A DNA stretch of 60,584 nt, taken from the NCBI GenBank assembly GCA_963923455.1, contig CAWULT010000014.1, forward strand, positions 1-60,584. The letters are read 5' to 3'. This stretch comes from CAWULT01 sp963923455. GTDB taxonomy: Bacteria > Acidobacteriota > Vicinamibacteria > Vicinamibacterales > UBA2999. The notes beneath the pieces were generated by a model. It saw only the letters and a list, made by a program, of their open reading frames with translations, was not told the DNA's origin and made no database searches. A program made the position numbers and the translations under genes. Numbering within the stretch: the stretch's first letter is position 1; every line of letters starts with the position of its first letter. Shown piece after piece: positions 51,072 through 58,581 of this stretch.

Positions 51072-52028
51072 ATGGACATGGAGTGGCTCAACTACCACCA
51101 CCTGCTCTACTTCTGGATGGTCGTCCGTGAGGGCGGGGTCGCCCGGGCGGCCGAGCGGCTGCGCCTCTCGCAGCCGACGGTCAGCAGCCAGGTCCGCTCG
51201 CTGGAGCAGATGCTGGGCGAACGGCTCTTCACCCGCGTCGGCCGCCGCCTGGTGCCGACCGACGTCGGGCGCGTGGTCTTCCGCTACGCCGACGAAATCT
51301 TCGGCCTCGGGCGCGAACTGGTCGACGTGGTCCGCGGGCGCGCCACGGGCCGCCCCATGCGCCTCGTCGTGGGCGTGGCCGACGTCGTCAGCAAGCTGAT
51401 CGCGTACCGGCTGCTCCAGCCGGCCTTCGAGCTCCAGGAGCCGGTGCGCATCGTCTGCCGCGAGGACCGCGCCGACAAGCTCCTGGCCGAACTGGCCGTG
51501 CACGAACTGGACATGGTGCTGTCGGACACGCCGGTGCCGCCGACGGTGCTGGTCAAGGCCTACAGCCACCTGCTGGGCGAGAGCGGCACGACCTTCTTCG
51601 CCGCGCCCGCGCTGGCGGCCCGAGTGAGCCGCCGCTTCCCCGAGGCTCTGGCCGGCACACCGATGCTGCTGCCGGGCGACGGCACGGTACTGCGCCGGCA
51701 ACTCGAGGACTGGTTCCAGCACACGGGGATCCGGCCAAACGTCGTCGGCGAGTTCGACGACAGCGCGCTGATGAAGGTGTTCGGCGAGAACGGCGCCGGG
51801 GTGTTCGTCGGCCCCACGGCGATCGAGCGGGAGATCTGCGGTCAGTACCGGGTCGCGGCGGTCGGGCGCGTCGACGCGATCAAGGAGCGGTTCTACGCGA
51901 TCTCCTACGAACGGCGCATCAAGCATCCGGCGGTCTCGGCGATCGCCGAGTCGGCGCGCACCGGCATCTTCTCGCCGCCGAAACCGCCCAAGCCGGCGGG
52001 CCGACGGGCCCGGCGCCTCGCGCGCTGA
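51072..52028 (+). CDS. nhaR: LysR-family transcriptional regulator, NhaR type
   Basis: A 318-residue LysR regulator. Its N-terminus (MEWLNYHHLLYFWMVVREGGVARAAERLRLSQPTVSSQVRSLEQMLGERLFTRVGRRL) is characteristic of NhaR, the sodium-responsive activator of nhaA in enterics. The effector domain follows from about residue 90, with a Pro/Arg/Lys-rich tail. ATG at 51072 or 51078 both fit; the -10-like box 8 bases upstream suggests leaderless expression. No nhaA antiporter lies nearby, so target genes are elsewhere or have diverged. Confidence 0.93.
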   Translation: MDMEWLNYHHLLYFWMVVREGGVARAAERLRLSQPTVSSQVRSLEQMLGERLFTRVGRRLVPTDVGRVVFRYADEIFGLGRELVDVVRGRATGRPMRLVVGVADVVSKLIAYRLLQPAFELQEPVRIVCREDRADKLLAELAVHELDMVLSDTPVPPTVLVKAYSHLLGESGTTFFAAPALAARVSRRFPEALAGTPMLLPGDGTVLRRQLEDWFQHTGIRPNVVGEFDDSALMKVFGENGAGVFVGPTAIEREICGQYRVAAVGRVDAIKERFYAISYERRIKHPAVSAIAESARTGIFSPPKPPKPAGRRARRLAR

Positions 52029-52077
52029 TCCGGGCCGGACACGCAGGGCGTTCGACGCACCGGCCGCCCGCAGCGCC

Positions 52078-52083
52078 TATAAT
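52078..52083 (+). promoter_or_regulatory. Consensus -10 box of a leaderless operon (FMN-binding protein)
   Basis: A perfect TATAAT ends 9 bases before the GTG at 52093, which has no Shine-Dalgarno. Transcription probably begins at or within a few bases of the GTG. No clear -35 box. It would drive the FMN-binding, ApbE and RnfD-like genes. Confidence 0.6.
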
Positions 52084-52092
52084 TGCCCGCAC

Positions 52093-52830
52093 GTGGCGGA
52101 CGGCGGCTCGAACTCGTCGAACAGGAAGGTGTCGCACGGCCTGGTGGCCCTGAGCTCGGCCGCCGTGCTGGCCGTGTACGGGGCGGGCTACCAGCGTACG
52201 AAGGCCGCCGCCGAGCGGTTCGAGCACCAGGCCGCCGAGCGGCGGTCACCCGGTGGCGGCAAGGCCGCCGTGGCTCCGGGTCCCAGAGCGATCGTTGCAG
52301 CGCCCGCCGTGGACGCCGGGGAGCCTCTGCCGCCCGTGCGATCCGGGGCACCCGCGGCCCCATCGACGAACCGGCCTTCCGCCAGCCAGGAGCCCGCGGC
52401 GGCCGTCGCGCCGCCCACTGCGACCATCGAGGCAGCCGCGCCGGTGACGACACCCGTCATCGCCGACCACGAGCCGACGGCTCAGACTGAGACGGCGGCA
52501 GCCGCGCCGGTGACGGCCGTGGCGGGACCGTCCGAGACCGCGCCGGCCGCGCCGCAGGCGCCGAAGAGCGTGTATGCGGACGGCACGTATCTCGGCTGGG
52601 GCAGCTGCCGCCACGGCGACATCCAGGCCCAGGTGGTGGTGGCCGGCGGGCGCATCACCTCCGCCACGATCGCGCAGTGCCTCACACGCTACGCCTGCAC
52701 GTGGATCGATCCCCTGCTGCCCCAGGTCGCGCAGAGGCAGAGCGCGGAGGTGGACTACGTCTCCGGCGCCACCGAGAGCAGCTACGCGTTCTACGACGCG
52801 GTGGTCGAGGCGCTCTCGAAGGCCAGGTGA
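52093..52830 (+). CDS. Membrane-anchored FMN-binding domain protein (RnfG/NqrC-type)
   Basis: A 245-residue protein: N-terminal signal-anchor (SHGLVALSSAAVLAVYGAGY), a Pro/Ala-rich low-complexity linker (about 50-155), and a C-terminal FMN-binding domain. The ApbE flavinylation motif is DYVSGATESSYAFYDAV (SGAT at 224-227), in which the Thr takes FMN covalently through a phosphoester. The preceding GxYxG-type segment is ADGTYLGWGSCRHGD. GTG start supported by a TATAAT 9 bases upstream. It is followed at once by apbE, the transferase that modifies it. Predicted extracytoplasmic one- or two-electron carrier. Confidence 0.92.
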   Translation: MADGGSNSSNRKVSHGLVALSSAAVLAVYGAGYQRTKAAAERFEHQAAERRSPGGGKAAVAPGPRAIVAAPAVDAGEPLPPVRSGAPAAPSTNRPSASQEPAAAVAPPTATIEAAAPVTTPVIADHEPTAQTETAAAAPVTAVAGPSETAPAAPQAPKSVYADGTYLGWGSCRHGDIQAQVVVAGGRITSATIAQCLTRYACTWIDPLLPQVAQRQSAEVDYVSGATESSYAFYDAVVEALSKAR

Positions 52831-52837
52831 TTCCGCC

Positions 52838-53731
52838 GTGCCGGTCCACACCGACGCGGTGATGGGCACGTTCGTCTCGGTGGACGTCGGCGGCGACGGC
52901 GCCGGGGCGGCCGCCGGGCGCGCGCTCGCCTGGTTCCGCGACATCGAGTCCGCCTGCACGCGATTCGATCCCCGCAGCGAGCTGATGCGGCTCACGGCGC
53001 GAGCCGGCACGCCCGTGGCCGCCAGCCCGGCGCTCTTCGAGGCTGTCCGCTTCGCCGTCGCGCTGGCGGAGGAGACCGGCGGCGCGTTCGATCCCACGGT
53101 GGGCCACCGGATGGCCAACCGCGGCTTCGATCGCGAGCACCGCTCCGGCGACGCCGCGCCCCGGGCGGACGGCGTGGACGACGATGTCAGCTTCCGTGAC
53201 GTGCTCGTCGACGAAGCCGAGCGGACGATCACGCTGCGGCGGCCGCTGGTGCTCGACCTGGGCGCGGTGGCCAAGGGTCTCGCCATCGACGCGGCCGCGC
53301 GCGAGTTGCGGGCGTTCGGCGACTTCGCGATCGACGCCGGGGGCGATCTCTACCTCGGCGGCCGCAACCGCCGGGGCGAGCCCTGGGCCGTGGGCATCCG
53401 TCACCCGGCGGATGCCGGGGAGCTGTTGCAGACGGTGCGCGTCTCGGACCGGGCCGTGTGCACGTCGGGCGGCTACGAACGGCCCGCCAGCGCGTCCGCG
53501 GGCGGCCCCGGCGAGCACCACATCATCGACCCCCGCAGCGGCCGATCGCCGGCCGACGTCGCCAGCGTGACGGTCGTCGCGCCGAGCGCGATGCTCGCCG
53601 ACGCACTGGCCACGGCCGCATTCGTGCTCGGCCCGGTGGACGGCCTCGCGCTGCTGGGCCGCCTCGACGTGGAGGGCCTGATCGTCACGCACGACCTCGC
53701 CCGCCATTCGACGCCCGGATTCCCACGGTGA
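52838..53731 (+). CDS. apbE: FAD:protein FMN transferase
   Basis: A 297-residue ApbE. It transfers the FMN moiety of FAD to Thr/Ser of the SGAT motif in periplasmic proteins such as the preceding one. Recognisable sequences: DAVMGTFVSVDVGG at the N-terminus, ETGGAFDPTVG, LVLDLGAVAKGLAIDAAARELRAFGDFAIDAGGDLYLGG (FAD and Mg site), VCTSGGYER, and HHIIDPRSGRSPADVASVTVVAPSAMLADALATAAFVLG. No signal peptide, though bacterial ApbE is usually exported as a lipoprotein, which is odd. GTG 52838 has CAGGTGA 8 bases before it. Overlaps the RnfD-like start. Confidence 0.94.
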   Translation: MPVHTDAVMGTFVSVDVGGDGAGAAAGRALAWFRDIESACTRFDPRSELMRLTARAGTPVAASPALFEAVRFAVALAEETGGAFDPTVGHRMANRGFDREHRSGDAAPRADGVDDDVSFRDVLVDEAERTITLRRPLVLDLGAVAKGLAIDAAARELRAFGDFAIDAGGDLYLGGRNRRGEPWAVGIRHPADAGELLQTVRVSDRAVCTSGGYERPASASAGGPGEHHIIDPRSGRSPADVASVTVVAPSAMLADALATAAFVLGPVDGLALLGRLDVEGLIVTHDLARHSTPGFPR

Positions 53732-54600
53732 CGACGCCGGTCCTCAGCGTCCTCAGGACGCCCAAGGGCACGCTCATCGTGCTGCTGGCCGCGCTGGTGG
53801 CCATCGCGGCGACGCACGAGGGCTTCGCCGTCGTGGCGCCAGGCCTGCTGAGCGCCGTCACGGCCGCGGCCGCCGTCGATGCCGTGATTCTCCGCTGGCG
53901 CCGCCGGCGGTGGACCATCCCGGACGGGGCGATCCTGACGGCGCTGCTCGTCGCGATGGTGCTGAGCGCGCAGGGCCCGTGGTACTACGCGCCGGTGACG
54001 GCCGTCGTCGGCGTGCTGAGCAAGTACGCGGTGCGATCGCGGGCGGCCAACGTCTTCAATCCGGCCGCGCTCGCCGTGGTGCTGACGTTCTACGCGTTCG
54101 ACACCGGCCAGAGCTGGTGGGGCGCGCTGCCCGAAGTCCACCCCGGCGCGCAGCTGGTGCTCCTCGCCTTCGGCGTGTTCATCACGGACCGGGTCAACAA
54201 GATGCCCCTCGTGCTGAGCTTCCTGGCCGCCTACTTCGGGCTGTTCACGGCGACGGCGTTCGCCGGCGAACCCAGGCACGTCGCCGAGATCTTCCGCGCG
54301 CCCGACGCGCCGGCGGCCCTGTTCTTCGCGTGCTTCATCCTGACCGACCCGCCGACCTCACCGGTGAAGTACCGCGATCAGGTCGTGTGCGGCGTACTCG
54401 TGGCGGTGGTGAGCTACGCCGTGTTCACCTGGGTCGGCGCGGTCTACTTCCTCCTGGCCGGCGTGCTGGCCGGCAACGTCTGGGAGGCCTGGCGCCGCCT
54501 CGCGCGACGGGCCAACCACACCTTCCCGCACGGCATCGGGGCGTTCCTGCGCGAACTCACGCCATGGCGCCCGCGGTCCTCGTCCGCCGCGCGCACCTGA
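53728..54600 (+). CDS. RnfD/NqrB-like membrane electron-transfer subunit
   Basis: A 290-residue membrane protein with about eight hydrophobic segments (TLIVLLAALVAIAATHEGF onward). It shows the RnfD/NqrB landmarks NVFNPAALAVVLTFYAF and FACFILTDPPTSPVKYRDQVVCGVLVA, both near the quinone/flavin binding sites of that family, and the amphipathic ending LRELTPWRP. The GTG start overlaps the ApbE stop (GTGA). It is shorter than NqrB and lacks the other Rnf/Nqr subunits, so it is a stand-alone member. Together with the flavinylated carrier and ApbE it looks like a compact unit moving electrons from the membrane outward. Confidence 0.9.
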   Translation: MTTPVLSVLRTPKGTLIVLLAALVAIAATHEGFAVVAPGLLSAVTAAAAVDAVILRWRRRRWTIPDGAILTALLVAMVLSAQGPWYYAPVTAVVGVLSKYAVRSRAANVFNPAALAVVLTFYAFDTGQSWWGALPEVHPGAQLVLLAFGVFITDRVNKMPLVLSFLAAYFGLFTATAFAGEPRHVAEIFRAPDAPAALFFACFILTDPPTSPVKYRDQVVCGVLVAVVSYAVFTWVGAVYFLLAGVLAGNVWEAWRRLARRANHTFPHGIGAFLRELTPWRPRSSSAART

Positions 54601-54636
54601 CCCGACGGCGGCCCGCCGGACCGGGCGAGGCTTCGC

Positions 54637-55280
54637 TCACCGCCGCGGGTAGCCCACCGTCTGCGACAGCAGCACGTGCTGGTCGTGTCCCAGCCCCAGC
54701 GCGTCGGCAATGGCGCTCCGGTCGATCCACGCGCGGATCACCGTCACGAGACCGTTGCCCGCCGCGTAGAGGTAGACGTTCTGCGAGATCGCCCCGGCCG
54801 CCACCGACGCGTACGACTCGCGCTGCGAGGCGGGCACCATGCCCAGCCGCGAGTAGTCGGCCACGAATACGAGGTCGAGCGGGGCCTCATCGACGAAGTC
54901 CTGGTACCCGGTCACGCGGCGGACGTCCGAGGCGGCAACCAGGTGCAGTGCGTGGTCCCCGGCGTCGTAGCGGTACGCCCCGGACGGCAGCGCGACGTAG
55001 AGGTCCACCTCCTGGGCGTTGAGCGCCGACGGGGCGGTGCGCCCGCCGTCGGGCCGGTTCACGCCCCAGGCGGCCCACAGCAGGCCGGACAGCACGGGCA
55101 GTGGCAGCGGATCGGGCGCGAACTCGCGCGACGACCGGCGCGCGCCGAGCGCCTCATCAGGGGCATGCCGCCGTGGGCGTCCACGGCGGGCAGCCCGATC
55201 ATCGAGTTGGCGTCGCCCACGGCCGGCCGCGGCCGCAGGCGTCCCATCATGCCAAGGGCGAACTTGCCGACGGTGGTCAT
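54637..55280 (-). pseudogene. Nitroreductase (SagB-type) with a one-base deletion near the N-terminus
   Basis: The downstream part (54637-55095 and beyond) encodes a nitroreductase-family FMN enzyme: PDPLPLPVLSGLLWAAWGVNRPDGGRTAPSALNAQEVDLYVAL, TGYQDFVDEAPLDLVFVADYSR and GAISQNVYLYAAGNGLVTVIRAWID. Its N-terminus is in another frame: ATG 55280 has GGAG 9 bases upstream and gives MTTVGKFALGMMGRLRPRP, ending PAVDAHGGMPLM. Just after that Met, the sequence is one base short (ATGAGG where ATGGAGG is expected), at about 55154. Restoring the base gives MPLMEALGARRSSREFAP, the family's usual start. So the gene is frameshifted, or the sequence has an error. Confidence 0.8.
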
Positions 55281-55534
55281 TTCCGGGGCTCCTTCAGTCG
55301 AACGGACTGGGCCGCGGCGGCGACTCGCGTCTTCATACACACGCCTCCGTGGGGCACGGCTGCAATGGCCGGTCCATGGCGGGCGCCCGTCCCCGTGCGC
55401 CTTGCCGCGCCGGCACGGTGGGCGGGGAGCGAACATTCCCGCACGGGCGCGGACTCCCCCGCCGCGTGCCCGGCGGTCCCCCAGCCCAGCCTGCCCGTTC
55501 AGGCCCCTTGCGCCGCTGCGACGGGGCGCGGAGA

Positions 55535-56569
55535 ATGTGCGCCGTGCCTCAGGCCGTCCACGCCCGCCACCGTCCCCGCAGCCCCCGCCTCTCCCGTGCG
55601 CCTGTCCTGGCCATGCTCGCCGTGGTCGCTGCCGGGTTGACGGCGGTGGCGCAAGGCCCCGTCGACACGTTGCCCGTCCGTGGCCAGGTGTCGCTGCTCA
55701 GCGCGGGCGGGGTCAACGTGCTCGCCCAGGTGGGTCCCCAGGGGGTGCTGATCGTGGACACGATGACCGACGCCCTGGCGGACGGGCTGCTCGGCGCCGT
55801 CGGACGCCTGGCCGGAACGCGTCCGATCCGCTATGTCGTCAACACGCACGCGCATCCCGAATTCGTCGGCGGCAACCTGAAGGTGGCGGCCGCCGGGTCA
55901 CAGCTGGTGGCCGGGAACTTCGCCGGCCAGGTCGGCCAGCGCGCCGTCGACGGCGCCGTACCTCAGGCGTTCGTCGTGGCGCACGAGCAGGTCCTGAACC
56001 GGATGAGCGCCCAGGCCGGCGGACAGCCCGCGGCGCCTTTCGGGGCATGGCCCACGGACACGTTCTTCCAGCGCGAGATGACGATGTACTTCAACGGCGA
56101 AGGCATCCAGCTCGTGCACGTGCCCAACGCGATCACCGACGGCGACGTGCTGGTCTTCTTCCGCGGCTCCGACGTGATCGCGGCCGGCGAGATCTACGAC
56201 ACGACCGGCTACCCGCGGATCGACCGGGCCCGCGGCGGCCACGTCGACGGCGTCGTCGAGGGCCTCAATCAGCTGGTCGACCTGGCGATCTCGGAGCAGT
56301 TCACCGAGGGCGGCACCCGCATCGTGCCGGGGCGCGGGCGCGTCAGCGACGAATTCGACGTCGTGGAGTACAGGGACATGGTGACGATCGTCCGCGACCG
56401 CGTCCGCGCGCTCGTCGCGCAGGGCCGGACGAAGGAACAGGTGCGGGCCGCGCGCCCCACCCTCGATTGGGACACGCGGTACGGCGCGACGACGGGAGCG
56501 TGGACGACGGCGCAATTCGTCGACGCCGTCTACGACAGCCTGGCGGCCGACCCGCAGCGGGGACGATAG
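55535..56569 (+). CDS. Secreted MBL-fold protein with degenerate metal site
   Basis: A 344-residue exported protein clearly homologous to secreted MBL hydrolases of this phylum (MSLLSAGGVNVLAQVGPQGVLIVDTM; FVVAHEQVLNRMSAQ; RGGHVDGVVEGLNQLVDLAISEQFTEGG; DEFDVVEYRDMVTIVRDRVRALVAQGRT). The expected zinc motif HxHxDH reads H105-A-H107-P-E109-F110. The usual AHTDGD reads A-I200-TDGD, GDIF reads GE (Glu219), and PGHG reads PGRG (Arg267). At least five metal-ligand positions are therefore changed although the fold is preserved. Likely a non-catalytic pseudo-enzyme. Start 55535 follows GGAG. The GRWEG protein starts 2 bases after it stops. Confidence 0.85.
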   Translation: MCAVPQAVHARHRPRSPRLSRAPVLAMLAVVAAGLTAVAQGPVDTLPVRGQVSLLSAGGVNVLAQVGPQGVLIVDTMTDALADGLLGAVGRLAGTRPIRYVVNTHAHPEFVGGNLKVAAAGSQLVAGNFAGQVGQRAVDGAVPQAFVVAHEQVLNRMSAQAGGQPAAPFGAWPTDTFFQREMTMYFNGEGIQLVHVPNAITDGDVLVFFRGSDVIAAGEIYDTTGYPRIDRARGGHVDGVVEGLNQLVDLAISEQFTEGGTRIVPGRGRVSDEFDVVEYRDMVTIVRDRVRALVAQGRTKEQVRAARPTLDWDTRYGATTGAWTTAQFVDAVYDSLAADPQRGR

Positions 56570-58401
56570 CGATGCCGCGCCTCGTCGCCGCCGCCGTCAC
56601 CCTCGCCGCGCTGCTCGGCGCCGCCGCGCCCGCGCACGCGCAGTACGACATCACCGGCAGCTACAACGCCCTCTTCCACGAGGATCAGCCCGAGCGCATC
56701 CCCGGGCCGGCACTCGGCGACTACCTGGGCCTGCCCATCAACGACAACGCGCGCGCGTTCGCCGAAGCATGGGACCCGTCGCGGCTGACCGTCCCGGAGC
56801 ACCAGTGCCGCGCGCACTCCGCGCCCTACATCCTGCGTGGGCCGCTGAACATGCGCATCTGGGACGAGCGCAACCCCGAGACGCAGCAGGTGGTCGCCGT
56901 CCACGTCGACATCAGCAACTTCCAGCAGCGTCGCACCATCTGGATGGACGGCCGGCCGCATCCGTCGCCGCTCGCCGAGCACACGTGGATGGGCTTCTCG
57001 ACCGGCCGCTGGGAGGGCGACACGCTCGTCGTGACGACGACGCACATCAAGCAGATGTGGCACCGGCGCAACGGCCTGCCGCAGAGCGACCGGACCCGGC
57101 TCACCGAGCGCTTCACGCTGCACGGCCCCGTGCTGACCTACGTGACCGTCACCGAGGACCCGGTCTACCTGACCGAGCCATTGGTCAAGACCACGAACAT
57201 GCTGCGGAACCCCCGCCCGCTCCAGCCGCAGCAGCTGCTCTACCCGTGCACGGCCGTCGTCGAGCTGGCGGGCCAGCCGCGAGGCGCCGTGCCCCACTAC
57301 CTGCCCGGGCAAAATCCCTTCCTGAAGGAGTACGGCGCGCAGCTGCACATCCCCGAGGAGGCGACGCGTGGCGGGGCCGCCACGATGTACCCGGAGTTCC
57401 AGCAGGTGTTGCGGGCACGCGCCGCCGCGCGGTGACGTGAGGGGCGGACGGCGGCGCGGCGCCTGCCCCACGCTCTTCTTGAACGCGCGGCTGAAGGCGG
57501 CCTCCGATTCGTAGCCGACGGCGTCGGACACGGCCGCGACGGTGCGGCCGTCGGACAGCAGGCGCGCGGCCACCTGCATGCGCCACAACGTCAGGTACTG
57601 CATCGGCGGCTGGCCGACGAGGCTCGTGAACCGCTCCGCGAACACCGAGCGCGAGACGCCGACCTCGCGTGCCAGCCGCTCCACGGTCCACGCCCCCCGC
57701 ACGTCCTGGTGCAGGGCGCCGAGCGCCTGGCCGACGATCGGGTCCCGCAGGCCGGCCAGCCAGCCGCTCTGCGACGGGGGCAGCGTCTCGATGTAGCGAC
57801 GGACGGCCTCGACGAACATCAGCTCCGACAACCGCGCGAGCACGTTCTCGCTGCCCGCTCTCGCGCCCCCGGCCTCGCTGACGGCGATGTTCAGCAGCGT
57901 CGACAGCCAGCCCGGCGTGGCGTTGGGCCCGGCGGCCGAGAGGTGGATCACCGGTGGCAACGCGGTCAGCAAGGGGTTGTAGGGGCGTTCGTCGCATCCC
58001 AGGAACCCGCAGACGACGCGCGCGCGCTCGTCGCCGCCGCCACCCAGTTGGTAGACCAGCGGCAACGGGGTGCCCGGCGCGGCGAAGATCGACATGTCCG
58101 GCGCGGCCCGCATGCCGGGCGCGCTCGACATCACGTGCGGATCGCCCTGCGGGAAGACGATCAGGTCGCCCTCTTTGAGCCGGATCGGCGGGTCGCCGAC
58201 GCGATGCCCCCAGCAGGATCCCCGGGCGATCACGTGGTACTCGATCACACGCTGCGCGCCTGGCATCACCCTCGGCGCGATCTCGGTCGAGGCCGGGGCC
58301 TCGGCCACCCAGGGCGGACTCAGCTCGAAGTCGAAGTAGACCGCGCCGGTCAGGCGCACCGCGCGCAGCACGTCGGACAGCACATCCGTGGTCATCGCCA
58401 T
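56530..58401 (-). CDS. AraC-family regulator with cupin domain, stop codon lost
   Basis: Residues 1-310 are an ordinary AraC regulator of the cupin_6 type: LTGAVYFDFELSPPWVAEAP, LKEGDLIVFPQGDPHVMSSAPG, then a helix-turn-helix pair (WTVERLAREVGVSRSVFAERFTSLVGQPPMQYLTLWRM and VAAVSDAVGYESEAAFSRAFKKSVGQAP). Homologues end a few residues later. Here no stop follows; the frame runs about 900 bases on, wholly antisense to the neighbouring plus-strand gene at 56572-57435, until 56530. The functional protein probably corresponds to 57440-58401, or has a long meaningless tail. ATG 58401 taken (GTG 58410 and ATG 58395 are alternatives). Divergent from the methyltransferase gene, so it may control it. 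Confidence 0.75.
   Translation of the reverse strand: MAMTTDVLSDVLRAVRLTGAVYFDFELSPPWVAEAPASTEIAPRVMPGAQRVIEYHVIARGSCWGHRVGDPPIRLKEGDLIVFPQGDPHVMSSAPGMRAAPDMSIFAAPGTPLPLVYQLGGGGDERARVVCGFLGCDERPYNPLLTALPPVIHLSAAGPNATPGWLSTLLNIAVSEAGGARAGSENVLARLSELMFVEAVRRYIETLPPSQSGWLAGLRDPIVGQALGALHQDVRGAWTVERLAREVGVSRSVFAERFTSLVGQPPMQYLTLWRMQVAARLLSDGRTVAAVSDAVGYESEAAFSRAFKKSVGQAPRRRPPLTSPRGGACPQHLLELRVHRGGPATRRLLGDVQLRAVLLQEGILPGQVVGHGASRLARQLDDGRARVEQLLRLERAGVPQHVRGLDQWLGQVDRVLGDGHVGQHGAVQREALGEPGPVALRQAVAPVPHLLDVRRRHDERVALPAAGREAHPRVLGERRRMRPAVHPDGATLLEVADVDVDGDHLLRLGVALVPDAHVQRPTQDVGRGVRAALVLRDGQPRRVPCFGERARVVVDGQAQVVAECRPGDALGLILVEEGVVAAGDVVLRVRGRGGAEQRGEGDGGGDEARHRYRPRCGSAARLS
56572..57435 (+). CDS. 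Secreted GRWEGDTLVV-type hypothetical protein 3
   Basis: A 287-residue exported protein, third member of the family at 41478 and 47218. Signal peptide (MPRLVAAAVTLAALLGAAAPAHAQ), then ITGSYNALFHEDQPERIPGPALGDYLGLPIND, PEHQCRAHSAPYILRGPLNMRIWDERN, IWMDGRPHPSPLAEHTWMGFSTGRWEGDTLVVTTTHIKQMW and RTRLTERFTLHGPVLTYVTVTEDPVYLTEPLV. It follows the pseudo-MBL gene by 2 bases and is surely co-transcribed. The pairing MBL protein plus GRWEG protein suggests a shared extracytoplasmic role. Its whole length is overlapped on the other strand by the read-through AraC frame. Confidence 0.87.
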   Translation: MPRLVAAAVTLAALLGAAAPAHAQYDITGSYNALFHEDQPERIPGPALGDYLGLPINDNARAFAEAWDPSRLTVPEHQCRAHSAPYILRGPLNMRIWDERNPETQQVVAVHVDISNFQQRRTIWMDGRPHPSPLAEHTWMGFSTGRWEGDTLVVTTTHIKQMWHRRNGLPQSDRTRLTERFTLHGPVLTYVTVTEDPVYLTEPLVKTTNMLRNPRPLQPQQLLYPCTAVVELAGQPRGAVPHYLPGQNPFLKEYGAQLHIPEEATRGGAATMYPEFQQVLRARAAAR

Positions 58402-58581
58402 CGCATTCACACCGGACGAACGGGCACGCCGCTGGGACGCGCGGGCTGGGTCGGGCTCCGCGCCGGACGCACGGTCAGATCATCCGGACGCCGGCACATG
58501 GCACCGCCCGCGGGGGCCCGCCTAGGCTGTGGGACACGGGCCGGCGATACCCGCCAGCGCCCGCGCCGAAAGGAGCAGTGT

